From: Hyperoplus lanceolatus
Lineage: Eukaryota > Chordata > Actinopteri > Uranoscopiformes > Ammodytidae
DNA length: 64,000 bases
Direction: 5' to 3'
Assembly (NCBI GenBank): GCA_026929865.2
Contig: CM049411.1
Span: 6,446,501 to 6,510,500 of the forward strand
Each line of letters begins with the position of its first letter. Positions within the stretch are counted from its first letter, which is position 1. This document shows positions 12,291 through 26,159 of the stretch, piece by piece. Position numbers and translations under genes: made by a program. The notes below the pieces were generated by a model. It was not told the DNA's origin. It ran no database searches and saw only the letters and a list, made by a program, of their open reading frames with translations.

Positions 12291-14129
12291 AACTGATTTC
12301 CATGTAATGCAGTCTGATGCAACACCACCACCAAACCACAGAAATTAAGCATCTAAAGTACTAATCTCATATACTCAAAGCATAATGTATATTGCAGAGC
12401 ATTACATCATACAAGTATGTATATTTTTCTAGACATATTTTTGGTCACTAAATCATCTCTTTACTGCTGATTCTTTTGGATGTTATAATGAAAATGTAGC
12501 AGAGTGGGGTAAACTGCCAGATTATCGCGTCAGCAAAGATAAGCTTAATCATTGTTGTTGTGAGTCCTACTGCTTATTGTTAAGGATTGATAAGCAGATA
12601 AAGTATTTAATAGCACAACAATCTCTAAATTACCAATTACTCATGCCAAACTTAATAGTTGAGCCTTTCCTGTATAAAAAACACTTACACTAGGTTTTTG
12701 CCGCATATTACTAAAAAAAAATAAAAGTTATTCCAGAGGTTAAAGTTATGTGATAAAAAGATTGATAGTTTAGTTACCAAAGCAGTTGGTTACACTGGTG
12801 GTACTAACACCCATTCCCCATGATATAAAGCAGTGGTGGAACATTTATCATCAATGGCCACAGACAGTATATATTGCTGTGTGTATATTGTGATACAGAG
12901 AATGACTCTGCAGCGGTGGTCCGAGTGTGTGTGTGTGTGTCAGTGCTGTGGTGGTCTGAACCCTGAGTTGGCTCCCGCCCAGCAGCTCCGAGGCAAACCC
13001 TTCTGCCAGGCGAGGCCTCACTGTGGGAAACGGCCTCAGTGTTATTGTATGTGCAATGAATTGCTGATGACGCATTTGTTTATACGCTTGCTCAAATAAT
13101 GGGAACATTAAATATTTGGCCTGAATAATAATAATCCATTTCCTTGCCACCACAGAAATATAACTGATCACATGGAAATTAAAAATAAGCAAGCAAGTCG
13201 ACAAGAGACTATATTTCGAGGATATGATGAAGATTTTGTCTGCACACACCCTTCATGGTGAACATTACCTCAGATTTATGTCCATCATTAACTGGATACG
13301 CCCTTCACATATGGGCAGCAACAGGTTTCTTTGCAAAATCATTACGTTGCAAGATTGATTAGAAACTAAGCAATACTGTTTCAAATTTAAAATAATGTAT
13401 TGAAGGCTTATGGAAATTCTGATCAAAATTTTTAATCTTTGTTTGGCGTCAGTGTTTGGCATTAAAAATAACGCCTGGAATAAAAGGATGATTCAAACGT
13501 GTGCTTTATGTCTACCCTTACAGTCAGCATCTTCAGTGGAAACTCTAAACTCTCACTCTGCAAATCCTTCCATCTAATACGGACAACTTTCCTCTCACTG
13601 AATCTGACCACAGAGCTGTTATTCTCCCTTGTGACAGATATTCCTCTGTCAAGAATTATTACACTCTCCCACACTCATTCTCACACGCTCCTCGCCTTTA
13701 CAAATGCAGTGGGAGAAAATTCTCGGAAGAAAACAAAAGAAAAAACTAAACTAAAAGCCAGGACATTTGAGGATCAAACACAGGAATATAACACCATAAA
13801 CATCACACGCATAGTAAGGGCTCTTTATGGGCCAGCAGCTCTCTTGACGGACAGGCAAGCATGGTGGTTGGCATGTAAAACGGAGGGAGGTCAGGTCTAT
13901 TCACTGACTTTCCTGTTTATATGAGGCGTGATTTGTCTCGGGCTGAATTTGTCGGCTGAGCAGGAGGAGTGTTTATAAATGGCTGACTGGAGGAGAGGAG
14001 AGGAGCTTGGTAATTTGAAAAAGTGAGGTTTGCTTATGAGGGTAAAGGGTGGTTCCATTATGGTGTAAGGTTTGCAAACACTTAAGTGGGTTTGGAGGAG
14101 CAAATGTCCACAGCAATGTAGAGGCCAAA
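12291..14129. other. Non-coding stretch, no gene seen
   Basis: Frames of 88-141 codons occur on opposite strands (12833-13249, 13499-13924) without recognisable motifs, so none is called. A short TG run sits near 12927-12940. Confidence 0.45.
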
Positions 14130-14246
14130 TTAAAACTATAGTGTGTAACTTTTTCATATAAATTAATGTTTTTAACATCCAAGCCATTGACAAACGAGTT
14201 GACACAAAGTTGATTAAGCCTATCAGCTACACAAAACTCTATTACC
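14130..14246 (+). repeat. Partial copy of MITE family B
   Basis: It begins TTAAAACTATAGTGTGTAAC and continues with CATATAAATTAATG, CCAAGCCATTGAC and AGTTGACA, matching the left part of the copy at 20180-20536. It is cut off by a run of about 14 C residues from 14246. Confidence 0.7.
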
Positions 14247-14260
14247 CCCCCCCCCCGAAA

Positions 14261-17200
14261 GTTATCCATGCATGTGTTCAATGGAGAAATCACTGTTATT
14301 GTAAGGGTTGGAATTTTGGAAATACTAAAGTCATCATTTAAAGGTCCTCAATGCCCCTCAGCTTTCAGAAAAATTTGATCGGGCATCAAAAGGATTTTTT
14401 TTTTTTTTTTAGAAATGAACAACTTAAGTACTGACTGGAAATTAAAATCTTGTCATTTAAATTGTTTGCTTTAAACCATCTGGTCTCTGTGGTCTACATG
14501 ACATTTAATATGATACCTTTTTACAAAACATAACTTCAAACTTCATTCTAAATGAAAAAAAATCATATAAAATTATGCAGTTGCTTGTTTTCGGTCCTTA
14601 CAGGGTCAGTGAAAAGTCACATAGTTCGTTAAAATATGAGCCAAACTTTTAGGGAAAAGATAATTTGAATCAGAGTGTGTTAGATTACATTAGCAGTATA
14701 ACTGACAAATTATGTTTAAAAATAATTGCAAAATTCAAAAGCGATGTTACATTCATTGAGTAACAGCTGCGTTGCTGCTTTTGTTGGCCGAAAAGTAGTC
14801 AGATGTCGATGTTGTATGTATAACAAGGAATCAGCCGACAAAATACTCACTACATGTAAGTTGTTAATCACCCACTGAGAAACTATTCCCTGCAAACCTT
14901 GTGAAAGTAGAAAATGCTTGAAACAACTCCTAAACAGATGTACAGTATTTGTTTTTCTGTGCAGCTGTTATCTATCAGTAGATGGGAGTAAAACAAGTCA
15001 TCTTGCCTGTGTATCTTTCGCATACATCACTTCTGATCAGCCTCGATCATTTTGCTGACCGGACTGTGATGAAATACTGTAAGTCACATAAGGCATCCGC
15101 AGGGATAAGATCCTATTCATAGTTCAGGCAATTGGGAGAAATAACCAACCTGATACATAGCAAACCAAAAGAAAAGTGCTCAATTCATCAAGCTCAGCCC
15201 TCTTCACCAAAGCCCCTTTTTCCCTAATTTCTTCTCTTGGCTATTATTTTAAGGTGATACATGTGTTGTAATGTATACTCTTCTGCCCCAGAGAGAAACA
15301 GTGTGGACTTTAGGAGAAGAGGACCCAGTTTAAGACCTATCTAACCGCGGTACTAATGCAATCGGTTGTCTGGGGACTTGCAATGTCAGCTCGCCTTCTG
15401 GCATTCTTATCATCACCCACACAAAACCCCACCTTACAATCAAACTGGATTCTGGAAAGGAAGTTCTAAGTGTCAGAGGCTTTTAATTTAGCTGCGGTCC
15501 TTCTTTGTCAGCATCTAAGAATACTAATGGAGAAGTAAGAGAGCACCAACCCTGCTTTTTTTGTGTCTTTCTGTGCGGGAAACATGTGAATAAGGCCGTC
15601 AATTACAAGGAGAGTGAAAATCTTTGAAAGACAACTGTGGCTACAACTTGCTGCCTAGGGGATAGGGAACCATTTAAAACCCTGTTATTTTAAGATTCAG
15701 CCTTAGACCACCAACACAATAAGGTATTCACGCTCTTAATAGCGGCTTGTTGGCACTGGTTAAGCCTTGTTTCCTCTTTAATAGTAATGATATCCTGTTC
15801 TGCACACTTTCTTTCAAAGGGACTCAGGTGAAGCATGGGTGGGACCTTCCGTTTCATGACATATTTTGTCCGAGCGATGGCTTTTCTTTGTGCTTGTGCA
15901 TATAAAAGAGCTAAAGTATACTCTTTCATGCACTTCCTAAAGACACAGAACCCTTTAAAGAAACTCTATATATGTATGTTTTACTTGAAAACCGTCACAC
16001 TGTCTCTAAACAGCTATCCTTGCTTGAAGCTACAGTACTTTAACAACATAAGTGCCCTGCTATTATCATATTACTTTGGTTTGTCATTTGTTCCAGAAAA
16101 AAAAAGAAAAAACTAAAACCTTACATGCTGGGGTTAGTCATTTACTCATTTAGGGCATTTTGTTATCTTAATGTAGCTTGCCTTTCATGACATAAGCATA
16201 TTGCCATGCTTTTCTCAGAGCAATTGTTTCCATACCACTAAAGTACTGCGAGCAAACATATTTGTTAGATATAGCGTTTTTTGAACGCAGTCCAAAGCGG
16301 GCCCTATCTATGTCAAGAGTAATTTTGCGTTGTTACCTCTACAAAGTCAGTGAGGGACTCTGCAAAACATATGTGATGAACAGCCTGTGATATTTTCCCT
16401 AACCACACTTTTTTAAGAGTTACATTTCAATCTTTGTGCCTGCATTATATCTACATCAAATCCTTTTAGACATTTTAATCAATTGTGTGTATTCTAGAAA
16501 ACAGATTTTCATAAACTACATCAGGCCCTGCAATTTGAATGGAATTCTACTGGTACCAATCCCACTCTGCAGCCTTGTCACTTTCTTGTTATATATATTC
16601 CTCTCTAAGCCTAACCAACTGCACAATATAAAACTATAGAGGGAAGGAACAAAGCAAATAATTGATACAATTGAATATGGTAGGCCAAAGGGAACCACAC
16701 ACATTTCTCTGGTGTTTTTGGATGAAACCAGAAGTAAAAGTTAAGTGATAATTGGATCCACATTTGTCAAGTCTTAAGAAAGGTGGGATGCCCATGTTGT
16801 TGTTCTTACATAAGTGCAGGATAATAAATTGAAAGCTAAATATGCGGTGCAATATATCAACAGCAATCAAAATTATAATCTGTCTTCGATTTGTAAGGCT
16901 TCTTTGGCATGCCTTTAAAGACCATAAAATACGTGACCCTCAGCCTTAAATGGGAGACATTTGTGTATAATATTTTCTTTCAAATGAGACACAAGCTTTC
17001 AATGCCAGTTCTAATTACCGTAAAACATTTCTGTCTCCAAAATGTTTTCATTGCCATTGTAATTAAGCCTTACTCATCGCCAGATAACGATGCATACTGC
17101 AAAGACTTCAAAGACCAAGATAGTGAAAGAATACTGTTGATGCTGACTTGGAAAACAAACACACAAATAAATGATGAAACAGGAAATTATTGCATATGTG

Positions 17201-19282
17201 TGTTCTTTCAGCAGTTTTTGATCTGAAGTCTGACATCCTCATGCCATTTGAAAGTATTTTTTTCCCCCTGCAGTTTCTGTGGTTGTGTTGAAAACAAAAA
17301 TCATCTGTTGAAGTGGCTGTCCTCATTGTTGCCAAATGTAGCCAAGACTTAAGAGTCATGCGTTGGTGACTAAGACAAGACGTAATGTTGGCATGGGAGA
17401 CAAACTTTTTTTACCATTCCTCCAGATTCCATCACTTTGGGGTGTGCTTGAGGATGAATAGACCAAGGTGCAAACTGATTTTGTAGACCTTGGCTAATGA
17501 GCTTTTCTCTTTCTCAAACAATTCACTTGTTCTTCTCACAGTCCCTTTGCTAAGCTTGCAGTTTGGAAGCTGGACAGCCTGAGGATGATCGGAGCGTGCT
17601 CGCCAGCCCTTGGAGTGTCTTAAAATGGACATATGCGTAGGAGCTTTGTATTGAGCATGAGATCTCTGGCAGGCTGCATCCATGGTGGCGTAGGCGTTCA
17701 AAAGACAACCAGGGGGTATATCAATGAAGTCATCCCTGACAGTAAAAATTGAGTTCCGAGTTGAAAGAAATAGCAGTCCAAATGCAGAGGCGAAAGAGTT
17801 GGATCGACATGATTTGCTTCATTTAGTCTAAACTATCTGTTCCAATGACCTCATTCCTCCAGGGCTTCCTGCTGGACGTACCCTCTTGGATGCCGATCAA
17901 CCACTCCGGGCTGAATGATAGGGTGTGATCTGAATGGGCAAATCCATGAATGTTTTGCACATCAGTGTCCAGAGGAAAGGGCCATTATCCATGTTACATG
18001 CACCTACTTCTCTCCAGTCCACTCCAAGCAGGACCAGTCCACAATGGACCAGACCAGGCCTTCTGTCCCTCGGTGAGAGCTCTCTTTAGGTCAATGCGTT
18101 TGGTAAAAGGTCCTTAGAGGGTTATTTTGGATCCATGCTGCCAATATCGTGTGCAGACTTATTGAGATCTTAGTTCTCTCTTATTCCTCTCGCTAAACCT
18201 TTTTCTTCTGTTGAAATATCTTTTTCAGCAAATACATTTTCAAATGCAAAGGTTGGGTGAGGACACTTTAATTCGGATCGATAAATCTGTACTCTCAACG
18301 ATATGGATATTAGCATTCGTTTGGAGTCATTTATCTGGCTACCAGATTAATGTAAGATGAGCATTTACTCAACCAACTCCTGAGAAAATCTGGCTTTTTA
18401 GCAGCTAACTATCACTAACTTTGTCTGTTTGACAAGTGGCGTTGGCCAGGTCATGTTCAGTGTATTTATAAGAACCAACTTTGGCTAGAAACAATGTTGA
18501 TGACAGCTGGGTTACTGGCCGAAAACCAGAAGATAATCTATAAGGCACTTTTTAGTTAAGTGGAACTTCAGATTTGAAACCTTTTACATTACACAGTCAT
18601 TTATCCACTGTTAATATACAAAAAGGCTTTAATTAAGAACAGTAGAACAAATCTCACATTAAAGTTGTTATTAGAGCACAATTCTTCCAATTTATTTAGA
18701 GGTTGTTGTGGTTATGTGTTGAGCCCATGGTGTGGTGTTGTTTCTGGTATTCTGGTAAGTGTATGAAGATATCATACAGCTGTGACATATTAAACACTGT
18801 TCCACCCAAGTTGAAGAACAATCACAATATGTTCTTTAAGAAAAGAACAAAAGGAAATAAACTGGTTTTAACCTCTGACATCCCCTTCACTCTCTCTTTC
18901 CTTTCGTCTTTCATTCTTTATCGCTCTCTTTTTGTTTCACAAATCTTTGTATCTCAACCGATCTGCAATACCTGTTACGTGACACCCATTGGCCCTCAGT
19001 CACAAAGCACTGCTTTGGGGACCAGGACAATAGCTTGGCCTATGAAGGGCTGCTAAATCCATAGGGTGGTGTGGCTGTGAGTTTACAGTCAGCTATTGTT
19101 AGCCAACACAATACAGAAGCACATCCCCTCCTTTTACAGTATTATGGCAATTGTGCTCTAAACAGCCATTCTGAGGGCTATTCCATGATCCGAGGTGATT
19201 TCCGCTTGCAAAGTATCATTTTTCAGGTTATTGATGTCTCATTTTGTTATTGGAGGCTTTCACACAGAAGGTCAATGGTTGT

Positions 19283-19284
<2 letters not shown>
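14261..19284. other. Long non-coding stretch, no confident gene
   Basis: About 5 kb of AT-rich single-copy-looking DNA. The only frame I note is on the minus strand at 17432-17683: 83 codons starting in the context GCCACCATGG, which matches the vertebrate initiation consensus. The product is not recognised and there is no promoter or splice support. Everything else is short frames in all directions. Confidence 0.4.

Positions 19285-19355
<71 letters not shown>
19285..19355. repeat. (TG)n microsatellite, ~71 bp
   Basis: Uninterrupted TG repeat followed by a GAGCGAGA-rich tail (19360-19385). Confidence 0.98.
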
Positions 19356-19358
<3 letters not shown>

Positions 19359-19385
19359 TGAGAGCGAGAGCGAGAAAGAGATTGT

Positions 19386-20179
19386 GTCTAGGGAGAGGAA
19401 ATCCTACAGATACATAGGATGTAGTCAGCTTTTCACCTTTATCCTCTTGCTCATTTCTCTTTTAATGGCTTTATTTTTCCTGTCCCCTGTGGGAAGATAG
19501 CGTTCTTGTTTGCAACCAATAAACTTTAAGGGCTCATTTCAGCTCTTTTTCTATTCACCATTAAATAGAAGAAAAACATTTTGAGTAATAATAATTATTT
19601 TATGTAGAAAAAATTGCCTCCATTAGTTGTAACTGCTTGTACCTCATTACATCACAATCAATCAAGTTCCCATTGTTAGTGTATGTGAACTTTATCTTAG
19701 AAAGGTTCATTAAATTTCACCATGCCATTCAATGTCTTTGACATGGTGCATGTATGGCCGTGAGAAGTTGATTGATGTGTGGATTGTCAGGTCAAATAGC
19801 TGCATCGTCAATATGTTTGAACACCAAGACCCTTTGACCTGTGATCATCTGTTCCCACCAACCTACTCCTACGAGTGTCACTCATGCTAAGTTGTACTTA
19901 ATTGGCCTCAAACGCAAGTCAAGTGTCTGAAAGGATAGCGAACAAATTAATTTAAAAAAAAGTTTGACAATTAGTTATGTTAAGAATTTTAACGGCTTTC
20001 AACACCCTTTATTACATTAAAGCTGGTGAAATATGTATCTCAGGAATTGATTGGGACCAAATCAGAGCTAAAAAGAGAGTTTAAAAAAAAATATTGATTG
20101 TATATTCTCCGGGTGACTGGAAATATGACTCCAAATTAATGCTATTGTTGCCCAGTATCTGCTAGATATTTCAATGAAA
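19386..20179. other. Non-coding stretch, no gene seen
   Basis: AT-rich DNA with homopolymer A/T runs; no gene, RNA or repeat recognised before the MITE at 20180. Confidence 0.5.
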
Positions 20180-20536
20180 AAGAGTGCATAACGTTTTCAT
20201 ATAAATGAATGTCAGTTACATTCAAGCCATTGCCATAGGAGTTGACAGAAAGTTGGTAAGGCCTAACAGCTCCACCAAGCTCTCTCTCAGTATGGCACCA
20301 GTACAAACTGGTATCGCCTCCGACACTGGAGCAGGAGCTCAGAAAAATCCCAGGAATCACCAAATAAATGTTTCAGTAGCAAATTCTACTGCTAAGAAAA
20401 AACCTGGACGTAAAGCACAAGGTATAAAATCCATGTGCGATCACCCAAGGCTTACTACTTGTATGCACAGACAGTGTTGTTGTTATAACACAAAATTCCT
20501 CATGGGGCCAACAGAAGTTACAAACTGTAGCTTTAA
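20180..20536 (+). repeat. MITE family B, most complete uninterrupted copy
   Basis: It runs from the AGTGCATAACGTTTTCATAT end to ACTGTAGCTTTAA at 20536. Internal landmarks are ATAAATGAATGTCAGTTACA, GAGTTGACAGAAAGTTG, CAGTATGGCACCAG, AAAAAACCTGGACG and GGTATAAAATCCATG. No protein is encoded; the 116-codon frame overlapping it is not a gene. It gives the empty-site reference for the retrotransposon insertion at 48052: the matching segment reads continuously through CATACTGAGAGAGAGCT on the opposite strand. Confidence 0.8.
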
Positions 20537-21873
20537 GCAGCTGCAGTATTGTTAGTAATAGGTAAACATGCTTCTGTCTGCACTTAATATTGTGAAATGG
20601 TCAATTTGTTTTTATTTTCCAACTTCAACATCATTATAAGTTAACTAGCGGAGTCCATGGGTCAGAGACATGACACATTTCTTGCACAAAGGGCACCTCA
20701 TTGCCATGTGTGTTTGTGGTTGTATCTGTTCTAGTAAAATAAGCCAACCATGTACAAATAACTTTTGGATTACAGACCACACTAAACCAAAGCCTCTTCT
20801 CTTTAATTGGATCAAAGTTACTTTTTGAATCCACAAAATTACTTTTAATCTGTGACATGGCAAAATAGTTTCTGGTGTTTACTTGGCAGTGGCATAAACA
20901 AATAAGAGCTGGACCATATTATAGAAATACATTTGAAAATATTTGGAAATTCATGTGGTATTGCTCATTTAGCAAATCTTAAAAGGGGCTCACACAGCTT
21001 TTGGGCTCTTCCACTGATTTGGTAGTCAACCCTTCATGTCTGGTTGTTCAAATATTCAAAGCAATTTCAGTTTACAAATACTTTTAACAGGCCTTTAGCA
21101 TGCCATCAACTGAAGAAAGTTTTGACAGGGTAAGGACAATATTAGACTTGGCACAAACTACACACACACATGCACACACCCTGTCTGAGAACCAGCTGGC
21201 CCTGGTAACCTCTGGCATCATGGCACTATGACTTGGGCCTTGTAGCATTGACCCCCAACCAGCTAGAGACAGTCCAGGGAGCCATGGGGACCAGTAATTA
21301 AAAATGGGGGGCTTCCCATGAGCCCACTCGTGGTCCCTAATTAAACAAAATCACATTCCTTGGGGAGATCCAAATTCATCCCTTTGAGTTCATTTTCCCA
21401 CAGAAAGTGTTGATGAGAAGCTGGAAAGTGATTCCATCTCTGTCTCAGCAAACAAAATATTTACAAGTTTTCTGAAGCGTGGGTAGGGCCATTTTCTGCT
21501 AGGGTTGCACTGTTGTTGAATCATTAATAATCTGAATTACTTCAATTGGACATTTATAAAGCAAGGCTGATTTATTAAGCCATGCGGTTTGTTTGGTTAA
21601 TAAACACAATGGGAGAAGGTTTGGTGTTTTCCTTTAAACTTGCTTTAACAGGGGTTCAATGTCTTGACATCGCTGAGCTTATGGGAGAAGCAGCCATCAA
21701 TTACAATTTATGGACACACGACTTTGGATATATTTCAGCAAAAAATTAACATAAGATACTTTCTGCCAGTAAAACTTGAAAATTGTATAATCTCCCTCCC
21801 CTATTCTGATGTTGTGAATGACTCCCCTTTAGTCATTCATCATTTCATTGATATGTTGTTCTGGAACTGATGT

Positions 21874-21875
<2 letters not shown>
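20537..21875. other. Non-coding stretch, no gene seen
   Basis: No gene, RNA or repeat recognised; frames of 68-74 codons lack motifs. Confidence 0.5.

Positions 21876-21915
<40 letters not shown>
21876..21915. repeat. (TG)n microsatellite, 40 bp
   Basis: Uninterrupted GT repeat. Confidence 0.97.
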
Positions 21916-21917
<2 letters not shown>

Positions 21918-24900
21918 ATGATCAACTGCAGGTGTTTTGGATAAGATGGAAAGTGGATATTGATTTAGTACTGCTCACATCCAGCAAATGAGGTGAAACA
22001 CGACCGGGGATCTACTAAAAGACTGTAGAAGTAAGGTGAAAACTATTGTACCATTTTCTCAATTAGATGCTGGAGTGGCCCCAATGTAAACACTGGCTTG
22101 ATGAAACAGTGATCACAGATTCTTGACAATATGGGCTTGTTTTGGCTGATGTTCATGGCTAGCTGCCAATCAAAAGCACAGGGATCTTTAAATCCTCTTA
22201 CCTCATTACAGTATACACACCACTAGTGACTCCTGTATCTACATGAACATGAAGGCATGTTCAAATATAGTCTTTTGACAGCTGGGGAAAGGGAGCCATT
22301 CAGAGAGACCACTATTCTGCCTTCAACAACTAATGACTAAGAGTCTACAGACATGCTTGGCTTTGTGAGCACCACTGTCCTCACATAATTCATAGCTACC
22401 CATCAACTAGTTGTTGAAACATTTCAGCCTGGAACAAACTGGTGGAATGCCATCCCTAGAGCCATGCCGTCTGTCTCAAAATCAAAAAGGTAGACCAGAA
22501 GATGTCTTTTCGCCTGGCAGATATGTGGGTAGAACACATGGTTGGAAAATTAAAATATGGAACAAGATTATAAAAAATAAAGGATCATAAGTCACACAGT
22601 GGAGTAAACCGAAAAACTATGTAGTGGTTTGAGGAGGTGAGAACTGTTCTGGGTCACTGTCCATCTTGTGCCGCCCCAGCATTTCCTTGGCTTCAGCTTA
22701 AATAACATTAACAACAGCAGCTCCATTTCCTCCATTGCTGAGTGTCCCTTAACCACTTTCTCCAAACCGCAAAGAAGTTGATGTAGTCTTTGCCTCTGGC
22801 ACCTTTTAAATGGCATATATTCAACACATCATGTGAAATACAGTGTGAACACAAGGAAGAACCTCAAACGAAAGCCTCACCATGTTCTTAAAAGTTCCGT
22901 TTCGTCACCACTGATAATAGCGCTTCACAAAGAACTCCACACTCCAAAGGGTGACTGTGCATTTGTATTATTTTGTGGATAGAGCTGAGAAAACTCCCAG
23001 ATTAATCAAACTAAGGTGCATTTTCCAGAGCCACCTAACAGTGACAGAACAGCACACATGCACACACATATTCCAACATGTGTTCAAACACAGGTCAACG
23101 TAAACACAGACACAAAGAGGCAGACGAACCATCCAGGCAAGGACGCCTAAACCAGGGCAGGGACGGTAGACTGTTTATTCATCACTGGGGTGGGTTAAGG
23201 AGAACAAACACAGCCTCAAACACAGGAAAATGTGAATCAGGTGTGTGGGAACCGGAGGTATACACAGTGCAGCACAACAGTCATACTGAACTGTGGAAAC
23301 ATTTCTAAAATGTGAGTGGATGAGAAAGAAAAAAATCGGGCATCAAGTCCTGGGTGTTGTCTTGGAAAAGACAGAGGATCAAATGGAATTTAAACATTTT
23401 GAGGCAACCGGGTCACCCTTCACGGTCAACAGATACTCAGAAATGATTGCTGTTGTCCTCAATTAACTATAAAGTATTTTTTTTGTATGGACCAGAGGCG
23501 TTGTTACGGTACTTATACGACAATGAGTGCAAAGTGACATTGTTTATGCACAATGTTGTGGGACTTCGTCTGTAAAAACTGGATTTCTGCAGCCTTGATT
23601 ACAAAAATTTAAGCAGAGCATGAGCAGTGCCAACTGATGTGCCAGACTCCCACAGCGTGAAGCCATGTGCCATTTTCCTAGGAGGCCTTCTAAATACCCT
23701 CCACCCCTCCCCAAGTCCTTCTTCTTATGTTAAAGGGCCTCTTTAACCCTGGTAATCATTTTAAGATGTCAAAAAAGAGCTCAGTCTTTCTGGGCAGAGT
23801 ATCTATCACAATTTATGTCTGCGGAATTCTAATGGATGTTGAGCTGAAATGATAAAGGGACTAGTTCAAAGCAAAACACCCCCTTGTACCTTGAAATCTT
23901 TAAAGGCCCTCCTCAAAGCCTGTGCAAGCATCTCAACTGGGCACCACCCTTAAATAAATTTGGCTCCACTGTCGGCGACTGCCAAGAATGTAATTGATGG
24001 GGGTTGACCAGTAATACTTTGAATGCAAACACTTTGGGAGGATTGTGATGGTTCAACAGGATTTCTAGGAAGGGCCCTTGGACTCTGGGCAGTTTACTGG
24101 CTCTCTGCGACCAATGGGAGAGGTGAAGCACAACGCTGACATGTAATCCACACTGACAAAAGGCCGCCCTGGTTTTCATTTGGACCTGCATTTACTACAT
24201 TTTCTGCCATTAAGTCTCAGAACAACAGAGGATCAACCCCAAAGTCCCTATACTGGAGGGGACTAGGCATCATGCTCATTTCAACACTAAGGGACTGCAT
24301 TTAGTTGATGCATAGATGAGGACAGAGTGTATACTGGCATGCACAAGGGACAGGCGGTAAGGCTTTGTAACGCATCTTGAATTTATTAACTCAACAACTT
24401 GAAAACAGAACTAAAAGCTTCATCCATCAAAATGGAATACTTCTCAATACACATACACCCTGCAGGTACATTCCAACAGCCGGTGACCAGTGTGACAGCC
24501 TCTCCAAATATTTAGGCTAAATGTCTAAATACTGTATAGGTAAATGTACGTGGATTGTTTATGCATGATTGCAAGTGCATGAATATATAAAAGCCTGCTC
24601 GTGTCTGTGAACATGTGAGCATCTGCCTTATGCCAGTAGGTCTACGTGGTTCACTCCCATGTTGCTATGCCAGCACAGGGTGGCAGTGTAACGATTTCCA
24701 CCACATTTATCCACCTCACTTGCTCTCCCTCATTTTACTCTCCATCCATCAACCACCTGTCAAAACTGCACACCTCAAACGGCAAGTCCCAACCTCCCCT
24801 ACCGGCACCCCTTCAAACTACTGTCCAGGACGCTCGGAGATGGATGTGAGCTTTTGTTCCTCTTGTGCATGTTGATGAAAGAAGACTTTCATAAGTTGGC

Positions 24901-25071
24901 ATTGCAAATAAGTGCAGCCATAATAAGTTAAGGTATTAAACTGGAATTCTATTTCAGCATGAGGGACATAAACAGAAACAGCTCAATGACTCACAGTAGA
25001 AGTAGAAATATTTTTCCATCAAATAGAAGGATTTGTTCAAATTTAAAAAGGAGTCAGACAGGCAGTATGGT
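21916..25071. other. Long non-coding stretch, no gene seen
   Basis: Mixed-composition DNA without a recognisable exon, RNA gene or repeat. Frames of 74-92 codons at 22592-24191 on the minus strand show no domain. A segment with several short CACA runs lies near 23040-23110. Confidence 0.45.
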
Positions 25072-25076
25072 AACTG

Positions 25077-26154
25077 CAGGGCTCCAGACTAACCTATTTT
25101 ACTAGGAGCACTGGCGCCCCTAACTCAGAATTTTTAGAGGCGCAAGCAGAAAATTTAGGAGCAAACATTAAATAGACCTGCAACGCATCTATTAAAATGT
25201 TTCCCAATTTTAACTATATTAGGCCTATTGATATTGTATTGCCAGCATGTTTTGGACCACACTGACAACAGATGATACTGTTCATTGTGTTTTCGATTTT
25301 GCATCACCATGTGAAATTCTTCAGACATTCCTTTAGGAAAAGGATATTTTTTTGTGCCCATTTTCACCACAACCACCTCTACATCCAAGCCCTCTGATTT
25401 GTCCTACTCTATCTCTGCTGACTCCAGGAAAATAGCCTAGTTATTGGCCCAAAAGTAACTAGTAGGAGCTAGGTGACATTATCAACTAATTTGCATTATA
25501 GCCTATGCTATTCTGAAAGAGGCAAAATGAACAGAAAATGCTGACCAGGTAGTTTACAAATTAACTAGGCCTATTTACATATTTACAAACTCACTTTACA
25601 CACTTTTTTTGTTGCCATATTACTACAAGGTTAGCTTTTTATAGATATGCAGTGGCCTATTGAATGTGGACATATCAAACAATTTTCGTGTTCACAAACG
25701 TCCCCTGACACACGGTGCTGTCTGCTGGCTGCTGCAGGTGGCGGGGGGTTTTTATCAGACTGCCCGTGTGACTGAGTGCTGTCAGCGGTGAGGAGTAGCA
25801 GCTCCGTTGCTACTCTGCTCTTGAGCGCGCAGTTAAAAAATAAATCTAACAGCCTTATCGCTATGGCGGAAAGTCGGCAGGTATAGCGGAAAAAGTCACC
25901 AGTTGGCAACATGTTAAAGACGTGACGACAGCGGGACACTGAGATGAGAGTAGGTTACGTGATCCGCGCTGTTGATCGTTTAACTGATCACTCGCGGACT
26001 TCTCTCTCTCTCTCTCTCTCAAAGTACTAATAATAATGATACAAATGTCGGCGAATTTTCCGTTCGCGCGCGTGCCCCTAGTTTTAAAAACTACTCGCAC
26101 TGTCTCCAAAAATTGTCGCAAAATGCGAGCATTTGGTCGCAGTCTAGAGCCCTG
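25077..26154. mobile_element. Non-autonomous inverted-repeat DNA transposon (hAT-like)
   Basis: It starts CAGGGCTCCAGACT and ends AGTCTAGAGCCCTG; these termini are inverted repeats with one mismatch over 14 bp. The pentamer AACTG flanks the element exactly on both sides (25072-25076 and 26155-26159). The length is 1078 bp and no transposase frame is visible. The termini look hAT-like, but hAT normally duplicates 8 bp, so the superfamily is uncertain. A (TC)n run lies at about 26001-26020. Confidence 0.75.
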
Positions 26155-26159
26155 AACTG

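Noticed and set aside
20205..20555. 116-codon frame on the plus strand
   Set aside because: It lies within MITE family B; other copies of the MITE do not preserve the frame.
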